Below are positions 1 to 8,575 of a DNA stretch of 10,309 nt, piece by piece. The translations under genes were made by a program, and so were the position numbers. Source of the stretch: Zygnema cylindricum (Eukaryota > Streptophyta > Zygnematophyceae > Zygnematales > Zygnemataceae); NCBI GenBank assembly GCA_037447655.1, contig JBBHKE010000473.1:62571-72879 (forward strand), read 5' to 3'. Each line of letters begins with the position of its first letter. Positions within the stretch are counted from its first letter, which is position 1. The notes below the pieces were generated by a model. It did no database searches. It saw only the letters and a list, made by a program, of their open reading frames with translations, and was not told where the DNA came from.

Positions 1-1623
<1,623 letters not shown>

Positions 1624-2107
1624 ACCTCCATTTTTTTATAAATCTACTCCACGATTTGATAAAGTTAGGCGGGTATTTATAGTTGATATGGAGTATCCAC
1701 ACCTCCAGTCTTTCCTCTTTGATTGACGTTTTTTCAGTTGAGGTGTTGAGTATCCACACCCCCATTTTTTCGTCTGCGTTTTACGTCTGAGAAATAAGTA
1801 AGGCTTTTTCAGAGTTAGTAATATTATAGTCTCGGTAACATTGTCGGCACTGTCACATGTTCATAGTGAAATAATGGTTTTGTCAGAAAGTTAGTGACTT
1901 TTTCTTGGGTAGTATGGGTAATATTTTTTTTTGTTTCTGAGTTTGCTCTGTTCTGATTTATCACAATTAAATGCTTAATATCATCTCCTCATATCACCAC
2001 TGTGTCTAAAGTGGGTTGTCTTGGTCCTTGAAATGTCCCCTTTCTAGACTTTTGAAAAAACAGGTCTTCAAAGCATTGTCTCAGTGCAGAGACTAATGCA
2101 ATATCTA
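1624..2107. other. Thiolase 3' flank / convergent intergenic region
   Basis: No coding exon is recognised. It presumably contains the thiolase 3' UTR and polyadenylation site, but no decisive signal can be pointed to. It contains a direct repeat (separate entry) and ends at a MITE. Confidence 0.5.
1691..1760. repeat. Two-copy direct repeat GAGTATCCACACC
   Basis: GAGTATCCACACC occurs at 1691-1703 and again at 1748-1760, 57 bp apart, with similar flanks (CTCCA versus CCCCA). The second copy can also fold, with GGTGT at 1742-1746 opposite ACACC at 1756-1760. It sits 70-140 nt past the thiolase stop, so probably in the 3' UTR. Confidence 0.6.
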
Positions 2108-2311
2108 CAGCGCGCCATGAATCGCTATTCGTGTAAAGAAATTATTAGAATGGGCGTGTATACTGTACATTTTTAGTTCAGTTTCAAATTGCATAGCTGA
2201 TATTGACCCGATTAAGACGACAAGAATGTGTTATTGAAACTATTTTGTGGTCAGATGGCGAAAAAAAACAGGCATTGAATTAGTGTTATCAACTTTATGG
2301 GTTTCATGGTG
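2108..2311 (-). mobile_element. MITE copy E (inverted relative to intronic copies)
   Basis: A short non-coding inverted-repeat element. The left end is preceded by TA and reads CAGCGCGCCATGAATCGC; the right end reads TTTCATGGTG, matching the GATTCACGGTG end of the family. Internally, CTATTTTGTGGTCAG at 2240-2254 is the exact reverse complement of a 15-mer in the copy at 3434-3617, and it lies 57 bp from the corresponding end, as in the other copies. The right flank is AA rather than TA, so the target duplication has decayed or the boundary is off by a few bases. Confidence 0.65.
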
Positions 2312-2342
2312 AACTGCAATGTCCTGACTTCTTAGTATTTGC

Positions 2343-3223
2343 CTTAGCTCTGGCTGATGTCACATGGATGTTCAATTTTATCCACGTAGTCTATTGGCAC
2401 ATCTGCATACACATCTGTGATGACTCGATCAGATATGAAGTTCTGATAACTTACCAACATTCATTTTCTTGCTCAGATGAGCCCTTGTCAGGCGTAATTA
2501 TACACAGTTGTAGATGATGTGGCATGGTCAAACTGAAATACTTTTTTATTCAACGGTAACAAGATCAAATCCTCGTATACGCCTAAACCAACAATGTACC
2601 CGCTTTCTTGCCTGAAATGCTTAGATCTACAATGTTCGATTAGAGTAACAGGTCACCAGATCGACTCAGGCAAAGTATATGAATACCAAGCAAATTCGGG
2701 TTGAAATAATCCCTGTCCTGTGCTATGCTATACATGCCTACCTTTGATGATCGGGTAAAAATTCTAGCTTCAGAATAAGGAACAAAAAGGAATCTGGACT
2801 TTCTTTAATGCTTGTTAATCAACACTATTTTATGACTAACAATGTGTATTCTAAAACAATACGCAACACGTTGCGATTTTCAACAATGCCATTTTTTTCT
2901 AATCGTTTTAGACAAGAAGGTTCTAAACCAATATTATTTCCAGCATTTACTGAATCTCTCATTTTAACTCCGATTGTGGCCCTCCTCCATCCAACAACTT
3001 TGGTGGTTAACTTATTCATTCTCCTAAGCCTGGTTGCAATGATTGTATCGCATGGAACATAGAATGTGAACAAATTAATGTCGATAAATCGGATACCAGA
3101 CCTTTCTCTCAAGACTGTGTTTACCCGTCTGTGAGGCGGTAGAAAATCATTTAAGGAGAAAGGAACTGTGTGGTTGTGGTCGATAATAAAATAACCGTCA
3201 GGAAGATGTACATTAACAGGCAT
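2343..3223 (-). pseudogene. Possible decayed or unrecognised coding region downstream of Aurora
   Basis: Not recognised as any family. On the minus strand a 132-codon ORF runs from ATG at 3223 to TAG at 2825 (starting MPVNVHLPDGYFIIDHNH). Its first 98 codons show more RNY-type codons (about 39 percent) than base composition predicts (about 25 percent). A second frame, about 2728 to 2343, contains four in-frame TGA codons but no TAA or TAG until TAA at 2343-2345. The two can be joined by a GT-AG intron (2718-2928) in a compatible phase. Internal introns that would remove the TGAs (2612-2656, 2443-2505) are only 45 and 63 nt, much shorter than the 187-767 nt kinase introns, so decay is as likely as splicing. 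The ATG is only 24 nt past the kinase stop and in the same frame. It could be Aurora 3' UTR, a degraded gene, or chance. Confidence 0.28.
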
Positions 3224-3247
3224 GTCAGTCTCACGTGTGAATAATCC

Positions 3248-3373
3248 TCAAAGCTGGTTGACTGGTTTTGGTACAGTTTTTTCCCTTTCAGGTGCCTCAG
3301 TATATCTCAGTATCCATGGGTGATTGAGGAGAGATATAAGTGGAAGCCGTTTCTTTGGGTCTCTAACGAGCAA
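3248..3373 (-). CDS. AUR: Aurora exon 8: C-terminal end of kinase domain and stop
   Basis: Encodes 41 residues, [20 protein letters not shown] to the tail [17 protein letters not shown], and then TGA at 3248-3250. It has the conserved subdomain XI Arg267. The tail after HPWI (20 residues) is slightly longer than in Arabidopsis AUR1. The acceptor is CCTTCCAG. Confidence 0.93.
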   Translation of the reverse strand: MLVRDPKKRLPLISLLNHPWILRYTEAPEREKTVPKPVNQL

Positions 3374-6300
3374 CTGGAAGGATATGTCACAAAGAAAGGC
3401 ATCACGGAGCACAGTATCAGCAATTGAAGACTACGCTGTGAGTCTTTATTAGCGTCAATAACACTAATTTGGTGCCATTTTTTTTCTTCTTTGCCCGCTG
3501 ACCACAAAATAGCTTTGGTAACACCAATTGTGTTTTCTTTAAAGTTAATTCTTTAAACAGTTCAAACACAGCCACATCACGCTGACAATTTCCTTGCTCT
3601 AATAACAATCCACGGTGTAGCTTACAAAACGATCAGAGAACAAAGGATAAAGCATAACAAGAAGAAAATTAATCACATACGGAGCAAATCAGCCAAACCC
3701 AGGACAAAACCAAAATCCAGACTCAGAATGAAAACCAAACTCAGAATGAAATCGAAAACCAAACTCAGAATGAAACTCTTAGAGCACTTAATGTACGGAC
3801 CTTTTTAATCACATCCTTGGCTTCATTGCTCACTTCTGGCAATGGTGGGAACTGAAGGTCGACCCGAAGGATCCTGAAATCTGAAAATTTACTTTAAAAA
3901 AAACTCAACTGCATAGAAAACTTGAACACTTAGAAAAAACATTGGACAAAAACCGACCAACTATTTACCGCTTGTACAGTGCAGAAATCAACAGTGTTGG
4001 TAACACTATTAGCGATAGGCAGTGTCCTGCTTTTCTCCCATTAGCCATAGTATTGCTTACCTCTGATATGTGTCCGGATGCCCTTTGGCTTCAAATGGAG
4101 GTACTCCATAAAGAAACTCGTAACAAAGAATTCCGAGGCTCCAAATATCAACGCTAGCATCATGCTCCTTAGCCTCAACTGCAAAACATTTGTTAACATT
4201 TTTATTCCTTCCTCCATTAACTTTACTATTCCTGATTCACACGTTCATCATGGAGGGATATTCCCTCCTCCAAAAACTGCACTTCCTTATTCCCTCGTTC
4301 ATTATGAAGGAATATTCCCTCCTCTATTCACTTTGCTATACCTTATATCCTCGTCCATTAAAGAGGGAATAAAGAGATGGGAAAATTAAGCTTGGTCTAT
4401 GTACCCTTTGATAATATTAGGGGAGAAACTCTAATACACTCATAATATATATAATATATATGTATACATATATAGAACTTTCGACAACCTTCAATAAGAA
4501 ATTGCTGCAGTAAAACGCTTATCAAAACCTCACTAAAAGTGTTTGCCTTACCCATCTCAGGGGGAAGATAGTCCAAAGTCCCACATAACGTTTGTCGACG
4601 ACTGTTAGGTGTATGAACTGACCATCCAAAATCTGAAATCTTTAATTCTCCCTGCAAAACGGGTTTTTACAACATTTTGTTAAGACAAACACTTCAATAT
4701 GCTGTGAATCGCTATTAGCGTTAATACTTATGCGGTCACGGTTTTCTTTGCCCGTCGATCGCAAAATAGTGTTATTAATACTATTTTATTTTTTTTAACG
4801 CTAATCCTTTTTGCGGTTCACAATCATCCACGTCATTTGGACTGGAATAGAGTTATTAACACTAGAGTAGTCCTCAAACTCATTGTTTTATAACGCTAAT
4901 AGCAACAACTGCTATATTCACTTGGGTACATAAACTTGTACATATGAGAAAAGAATTTGTGAAAATTGAAAGGGATAAAGAAGAAAAAAGAGCTAAATTT
5001 AAAAAAGATTTATGAAGACTGATGAAAGGAGTTGAGAAAATTAGAAAGGATCTGTAAAGACTGGAAAAAAATTGTGGAATTAGGAATGGAGTTGTGACAA
5101 CTGGAAAGAATTTGTGAAGGTTGGAAAGGATATGACTGGAAAGGACCGGGAAGAAATTTATGATTATTGAAAAGGATTTGTGAAAGAATGGAAAAAAATT
5201 GTCAAGGTTGAGAAAGGTTTGTGAAATTCGGCAAAGATGTTTGATTTTGGAAAAAGTGAAGATTGAAAAAAAATTGCGAAGATCCGAAGGGATTTGTGAA
5301 GGTGAATGCAAATATTTGACTCAATACCGAGCATGGCAACAAGAGAGTCCTCCAGTTATGAAGGACGACATAGGCCATGACTATCAAGACTGGTCAATAG
5401 AAGAGACAGAGCACTCACGTCTGAGCCGATCAACAGATTTTCTGGCTTGATGTCTCGATGAATGACATGCTTTGAATGACAATAGTGAAGAGCTCCTGCA
5501 AGAGATGCGATGTACTGTCCATGGACAACAACGCAAAAGTACACCATGAATCTCTATTAACGTTCATTACACTAATTCGGTGCTGTTTATTTTGCCCTCT
5601 GACAGCAGAATAGCATTAATATAATCCAATGTTCCTTTCTTAGAACTTAGTTCGAAAATAGCCATGTCATTTGGAACTGAATTAGAGTTAATAACACTAA
5701 TAGGAATGCAAATGATACGATTCACGGTGTACCCACCGAGTCTCAATTTCCAACAAAAAGATTTGTTCACTTGAGTTTATGTGGTTAGGTTACTTTGAAT
5801 AACACAGCTTTGAGAGAAAATTGTGCAAACACCCCGAATAACTCGATGACATGCTGAGGGAGGCTATAAGTACTGAAAAGAAAAACTTTCCTGTCACAAA
5901 TATATTTCGCTCATTCTTTTGAGTATAGGGCTTGGCATTCACAAGACAAAATTATGGAGTTAATGATTCTAGCCTATAGAGCTTGGCATGTACACAATGA
6001 AATTTTGATCCTATGGAAGATAAGAGGTCCAGAAAACCATTATGGACTTACCACCGCAGCACGTTTTTCGGTGAAGCACATCTGTTTTTGGATTTCCTTA
6101 TAAAGCTCGCCATTGGAAGCATACTCAAGAACCAGATAAACTTGACTCTGCACAAAAAGCAAATGTAGTGTTATGGAAGGATAACTAACAATAAGGGATT
6201 GGAAACAGTCATTCAAGGTTCTTCTCTAGTACTTTAGGAAAAAACAAGAGGGAATTCAAATAGCTTTCAGTAATTCTTGTTCAGAAATTTCTATGGCATG

Positions 6301-7173
6301 GCATCATCGCATAATATGGAAGTTGATGAGCAATGTCCAATGTATTCATAACGCTGCTAACAGTGAAAACACTTATTATTGCAGAATGCTCTCGATGTGA
6401 GAAACTTGAAAATAATCTTCTGTAATTTAAGCTTAATGTTAACAGGGCGATCTTTAACGAAAAAAATGAAACACGGCTCATAATTTTCCAATGCACCTGT
6501 ACCTCGAAGCAGACGACTCTTTATCTTCCATACTTGACAGCATAATTTCCAATGGAAAATTATCTTCATCCAAGAACATTCCAAAATGAAGGCTAATTCC
6601 TACGTCAAAGTTCCATCAAAAAGTCATGTCTTGACGTAAAATCTGGCTGTATTTAGATACATTGCAACAGCCTCACCTGGTCATAAAAAAAACCATACAG
6701 ACGAAGAATATTCGGGTGTCTCAAATGACTTTGTATCTCAATCTCCCGACCAAGTTGATGCTCAACTTGCGATTTCTGGAGTTGACTTTTCCGTAACACT
6801 TTGAGAGCTACCAAATGCTGGCTCTATACCACAACACATAGACAAAAAACAGTAACAGATAAGAGTCATGAGAACAAAACCGATAATAAAACTATGCCAA
6901 GTGAAGTAGCTCACCTCTACCTGACTTAGAAATAAAACGCAAAAAGACAACCTTCAATCAGAGTGAAGTCTTTTTACCATTAGGCGAAAAGTATTTTGCA
7001 ACACAAGCAAAGACCTCTGAAAAACTCACTCGTTTTTCTTGGGCCAAATAAACATTGCCGAATTTTCCTTGTCCTAACAGTCTTCCAATCTCAAAATCAT
7101 TAATTGTCCATCTTCTTCCCTTGGAGTGAGCATTCTCGGTTGAAGTCCCATTTGCTACTGCCTCGCACTCCAT
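3248..7173 (-). CDS. AUR: Aurora-type serine/threonine protein kinase, complete, eight exons
   Basis: A mitotic kinase that phosphorylates histone H3 and spindle or centromere substrates; plant forms act on spindle microtubules, cell plate and centromeres. Exons (minus strand): 7030-7173, 6677-6823, 6052-6147, 5419-5514, 4552-4651, 4061-4178, 3801-3873, 3248-3373, giving 299 residues, close to the roughly 290 of plant Auroras. Seen: glycine loop GQGKFGNVY (34-42), VALK Lys56, helix-C Glu75, gatekeeper Leu104 with EYA hinge, HRD (148-150) with Asn155, DFGW (168-171), activation loop SRRQTLCGT with phospho-Thr182, LPPE (190-193), DIWSLG (205-210), subdomain XI Arg267 and HPWI (276-279). The N-terminus before the kinase domain is only about 26 residues, as in plants. 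An in-frame TGA three codons upstream (7180-7182) supports the start at 7173. YLPPEM resembles plant alpha-type Aurora; parts of the C-lobe resemble the beta type. Introns carry three MITEs. Confidence 0.96.
3434..3617 (+). mobile_element. MITE copy A in Aurora intron 7
   Basis: A 184-bp non-coding element flanked by TA on both sides (3432-3433 and 3618-3619). The left end is CGCTGTGAGTCTTTATTAGC and the right end CTAATAACAATCCACGGTG; they are imperfect inverted copies of each other. It contains CTGACCACAAAATAG at 3498-3512, shared exactly (reversed) with the copy at 2108-2311. The TA duplication suggests a Tc1/mariner-like mechanism; no transposase is present. It lies 60 nt upstream of the exon 8 acceptor. 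Confidence 0.75.
3721..3775. repeat. Short tandem repeat, unit ACTCAGAATGAAA plus AACCAA
   Basis: ACTCAGAATGAA occurs at 3721, 3739 and 3763, separated by AACCAA-type linkers, so the spacing is 18 then 24 bp. It is in Aurora intron 7, close to the exon 7 donor. Confidence 0.8.
3801..3873 (-). CDS. AUR: Aurora exon 7
   Basis: Completes the split Arg, then encodes [20 protein letters not shown] and VIKK. The acceptor is TTTCAG. The donor reads GTCCGT, with an unusual C at +3, but it joins exon 8 in phase 0 to give the expected family sequence [17 protein letters not shown]. Confidence 0.9.
3974..4013. repeat. Possible MITE remnant in Aurora intron 6
   Basis: Contains the near-perfect dyad AGTGTTGGTAACACT and CTATTAGCGAT, a motif of the MITE family ends. 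CAGTGCAGAAATC at the left faces a similar inverted sequence at the right, next to TA on the left only. Too short and diverged to be sure. Confidence 0.3.
4061..4178 (-). CDS. AUR: Aurora exon 6: helix F region
   Basis: Completes the split Val, then encodes [20 protein letters not shown] through [15 protein letters not shown] plus AG of a split Arg. DIWSLG carries the structural helix-F Asp. The acceptor is TTTTGCAG and the donor GTAAGC. Confidence 0.95.
4203..4375. repeat. About 55-bp tandem repeat with dyad symmetry, Aurora intron 5
   Basis: TATTCC(C/T)(T/C)CCTC recurs at 4203, 4259 and 4313, and CGT(T/C)CAT at 4242, 4296 and 4352, giving a 54-56 bp period over about three diverged copies. 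The second copy contains a perfect palindrome, GGAGGGA-TAT-TCCCTCC, at 4252-4268; the next copy has a near-perfect version. Confidence 0.75.
4436..4475. repeat. AT-rich tract in Aurora intron 5
   Basis: A run of TAATATATATAATATATATG and TATACATATATA, about 80 nt into the intron from the exon 5 donor on the minus strand. No other feature is visible. Confidence 0.55.
4552..4651 (-). CDS. AUR: Aurora exon 5: DFG and activation loop
   Basis: Encodes [33 protein letters not shown] and the first base of a Val codon. It has DFG Asp168, the activation-loop Thr182 in the Aurora consensus RRxT, and the PPE anchor. The acceptor is TTTTGCAG and the donor GTAAGG after ATG-G (phase 1). Confidence 0.95.
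4700..4912 (+). mobile_element. MITE copy B in Aurora intron 4
   Basis: A 213-bp element between TA at 4698-4699 and TA at 4913-4914. Its ends TGCTGTGAATCGCTATTAGC and GCTAATAGCAACAACTGC are inverted copies over CGCTATTAGCGTTA. Internal blocks are shared with the other copies: a GCCCG...GCAAAATAG region near 4750-4769, and GTCATTTGGA at 4832-4841, which matches copy C. No ORF. It lies 48 nt upstream of the exon 5 acceptor. Confidence 0.72.
4945..5305. repeat. Degenerate purine-rich minisatellite in Aurora intron 4
   Basis: About 16 diverged copies of a unit near 21-23 bp, roughly GATTTGTGAAGATTGGAAAG, with the plus strand overwhelmingly purine plus T. The lack of stop codons this produces on the minus strand creates a long spurious reading frame (phenylalanine-serine-leucine rich). 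Strongly strand-asymmetric. Confidence 0.75.
5419..5514 (-). CDS. AUR: Aurora exon 4: catalytic loop
   Basis: Encodes 32 residues, [20 protein letters not shown] followed by [12 protein letters not shown]. It contains the HRD Asp150 catalytic base and the metal-binding Asn155. The acceptor is GGACAG and the donor GTGAGT. A MITE ends 27 nt upstream of this exon in the direction of transcription. Confidence 0.95.
5542..5729 (+). mobile_element. MITE copy C in Aurora intron 3
   Basis: A 188-bp element flanked by TA on both sides (5540-5541, 5730-5731). Ends are CACCATGAATC and GATTCACGGTG, inverted copies of each other with one mismatch. Internally, CTGACAGCAGAATAG (5599-5613) matches copy A at 12 of 15 bases and lies 57 bp from the end. 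GTCATTTGGA at 5666-5675 matches copy B. Non-coding. It ends only 27 nt upstream of the exon 4 acceptor, so it probably contributes to or abuts the branch-point region. Confidence 0.78.
5924..6017. repeat. Two-copy tandem duplication in Aurora intron 3
   Basis: TATAGGGCTTGGCATTCACA at 5924 and TATAGAGCTTGGCATGTACA at 5975 start two similar segments that both run through AAATT to TATGGA. The period is 51 bp. It lies next to the exon 3 donor. Confidence 0.7.
6052..6147 (-). CDS. AUR: Aurora exon 3: hinge region
   Basis: Encodes 32 residues from [19 protein letters not shown] to TEKRAAV, including the gatekeeper Leu and hinge EYA. The acceptor is TGTGCAG and the donor GTAAGT, both phase 0. The preceding intron is 529 nt and holds no recognisable element. 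Confidence 0.94.
6148..6676 (-). other. Aurora intron 2, no recognisable content
   Basis: A 529-nt GT-AG intron. I looked on both strands for MITE ends, tandem repeats and kinase-like coding sequence and saw none that holds up. Confidence 0.7.
6677..6823 (-). CDS. AUR: Aurora exon 2: catalytic lysine and helix C
   Basis: Encodes 49 residues, [19 protein letters not shown] through [14 protein letters not shown]. It holds the ATP-binding Lys56 and helix-C Glu75. The acceptor ATAG gives phase 0; the donor is GTGAGG. The preceding intron is 206 nt. Confidence 0.95.
7030..7173 (-). CDS. AUR: Aurora exon 1: start and glycine-rich loop
   Basis: Encodes 48 residues from [11 protein letters not shown] to the glycine loop and YLAQEKR. 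It contains the Aurora-typical [11 protein letters not shown] entry to the kinase domain. The donor is GTGAGT at 7029-7024, phase 0. The Kozak context is weak (T at -3, G at +4). Confidence 0.94.
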
Positions 7174-7256
7174 ATAATCTCACAACGGGACAAAAGAAAA
7201 GGAATTTGGCCAAACTACACCGCCCATCAATAGAGTCAGTGAAATATTAGCATCAA

Positions 7257-7327
7257 CACTTAACTAAAATTTACTACGCTGTAATGTGTTTTTTGCCACG
7301 AGGCCCATTGTGTGCCACTTAACTAAA
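7257..7327. repeat. Direct repeat CACTTAACTAAA, two copies
   Basis: Exact 12-bp copies at 7257-7268 and 7316-7327, 59 bp apart, just upstream of the Aurora start. Confidence 0.6.
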
Positions 7328-7624
7328 TAGTCTTATGAACACAAAGTTATGATTTTGATTTAAAAAAAAAACACTCAGTCGAAGAGGAGTGGATAAATAT
7401 GAGCAGAGTATTTTCAAAAATATGTTCCACCCAGGATGTTTCCAGTTAGAAACTTGAAAAACCTTCAGAATGCTTAAAAACTGAAAGGACATCAGGTTTC
7501 AATTTCTAAGAGGTTTCGAATTATTGCGTGAAACAATGTATTCCTGCCACATAAGCATCCATTTGAGACGACTAATAAATATGAAAATTATAAATTTATT
7601 CACATCCTGATTGATACAGTTTCC

Positions 7625-7633
7625 AAACCCTAA
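7625..7633 (+). promoter_or_regulatory. Telobox AAACCCTAA
   Basis: An exact plant telobox about 450 bp upstream of the Aurora ATG. In plants teloboxes occur in promoters of genes expressed in dividing cells and are bound by TRB-type factors. Confidence 0.5.
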
Positions 7634-8084
7634 TTCAAATTAAAGTGGTCCCAGATCAAGACTCACAGCTTTAGACCTAGCTTTTACCGCAATACCACAT
7701 TGTACCCAAAAATTACGCACCGTTTTGAACAAAAATTAACATTTTTAATACAGCTCCATATACTTAAAGATGGATTGTCTTCTATTATAAGCTGTAACTT
7801 ACGAAAAATTGGCAACATTAGACAAATGAGTGCTTACGAGACACTACTTAGTCATTATTCATACAACTGCCAATAAATTGTTTTTTTCCCTTAACCTATT
7901 GTGTTAAGGTTTCTTGTCCAAATACGTATATTAAAAAACAGGTTTACTTACTTAGACATGCTGCTTTTAGTCACTAACCATGTTGAAAACCTTAATTTTT
8001 TTGTTTTTACCTTGTCTTAATAAATTAACTGATGGTTGTTAGTGTAATACAATGAGACAGTTTTCATCTGATAAAATGGATTTT

Positions 8085-8093
8085 TTAGGGTTT
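8085..8093 (-). promoter_or_regulatory. Telobox (reverse orientation, TTAGGGTTT)
   Basis: An exact telobox on the minus strand, about 910 bp upstream of the Aurora ATG and 30 bp from the next telobox-like motif. Confidence 0.45.
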
Positions 8094-8121
8094 GATCCTT
8101 AAAGAAGCTTGTATGTATTTT

Positions 8122-8130
8122 TAACCCTAA
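8122..8130 (+). promoter_or_regulatory. Telobox-like TAACCCTAA
   Basis: One base from the AAACCCTAA consensus. It pairs with the inverted telobox at 8085-8093. Confidence 0.4.
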
Positions 8131-8461
8131 TTTTACAAATTCATCAGAGTATATTGCAAGCTTGACTAGGCTGGCTTGTTCAACCGTCCAGATGACTTCT
8201 CAACGGTAACATTTACAACTCCTTGGTCAACGGGAATTCGATGACCACGATCTTCCGTGCATTTGTCGTGACTCGTGACCTTTAGGGGGTGTCCCTATGT
8301 AATCGGTACACCGCGAATCGTTATTAGTGTCAAAGTTTAAATAGTGTCGAAGAAAATTTACCGTAATTGATGCTAATTAAGAATTTGAAATTAAAAAAAA
8401 AAAGGTGTATTCTAATTTCGGCATTATGCTAATTTGGGCACAGCAAAAATGGAATATTCGC

Positions 8462-8516
8462 CGTACGATTACATGCATTAATATATGTATCCAAACAAAA
8501 TATTACAAATCGTACG
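8462..8516. repeat. Foldback within copy D
   Basis: CGTACGATT at 8462-8470 faces AATCGTACG at 8508-8516, a perfect 9-bp inverted repeat with a 37-bp AT-rich loop. CCGTACG recurs again at about 8674. This may be a small nested insertion. Confidence 0.55.
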
Positions 8517-8544
8517 CCGTCGTGAAATATAGATATCCGTACAT

Positions 8545-8575
8545 GTCAGACTAATTTACGTGTCAGACTAATCCC
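8545..8575. repeat. Direct repeat TGTCAGACTAAT in copy D
   Basis: TGTCAGACTAAT appears twice in quick succession within this span, separated by TTACG. Confidence 0.6.

Larger units (their letters stand above)
7174..8308 (-). promoter_or_regulatory. Aurora 5' flank and presumed promoter
   Basis: No gene is recognised. It contains three telobox-type motifs (separate entries) and AACGG cores, the heart of the mitosis-specific MSA element bound by three-repeat MYBs in plants. These are at 7184-7188 (plus strand), 7720-7724 (minus strand) and 8196-8200 (plus strand, within CTCAACGGTAAC). The five-base core is common, so the MSA reading is weak. A 12-bp direct repeat CACTTAACTAAA lies at 7257-7268 and 7316-7327. 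Confidence 0.45.

Noticed and set aside
2443-2505. 63-nt intron joining minus-strand segments in the convergent gap
   Set aside because: Phases fit, but its length is a multiple of three and the same frame simply continues across it with TGA codons; it is much shorter than every intron in the neighbouring gene.
4880-5311. 143-codon minus-strand reading frame rich in F, S, L and I
   Set aside because: It is the translation of the purine-rich minisatellite in Aurora intron 4; the absence of stops comes from composition, and the sequence is repetitive with a period of about seven residues.
7576-7600. AATAAAT...ATTTATT inverted repeat upstream of Aurora
   Set aside because: Seven-base AT-only arms are expected by chance in DNA this AT-rich.
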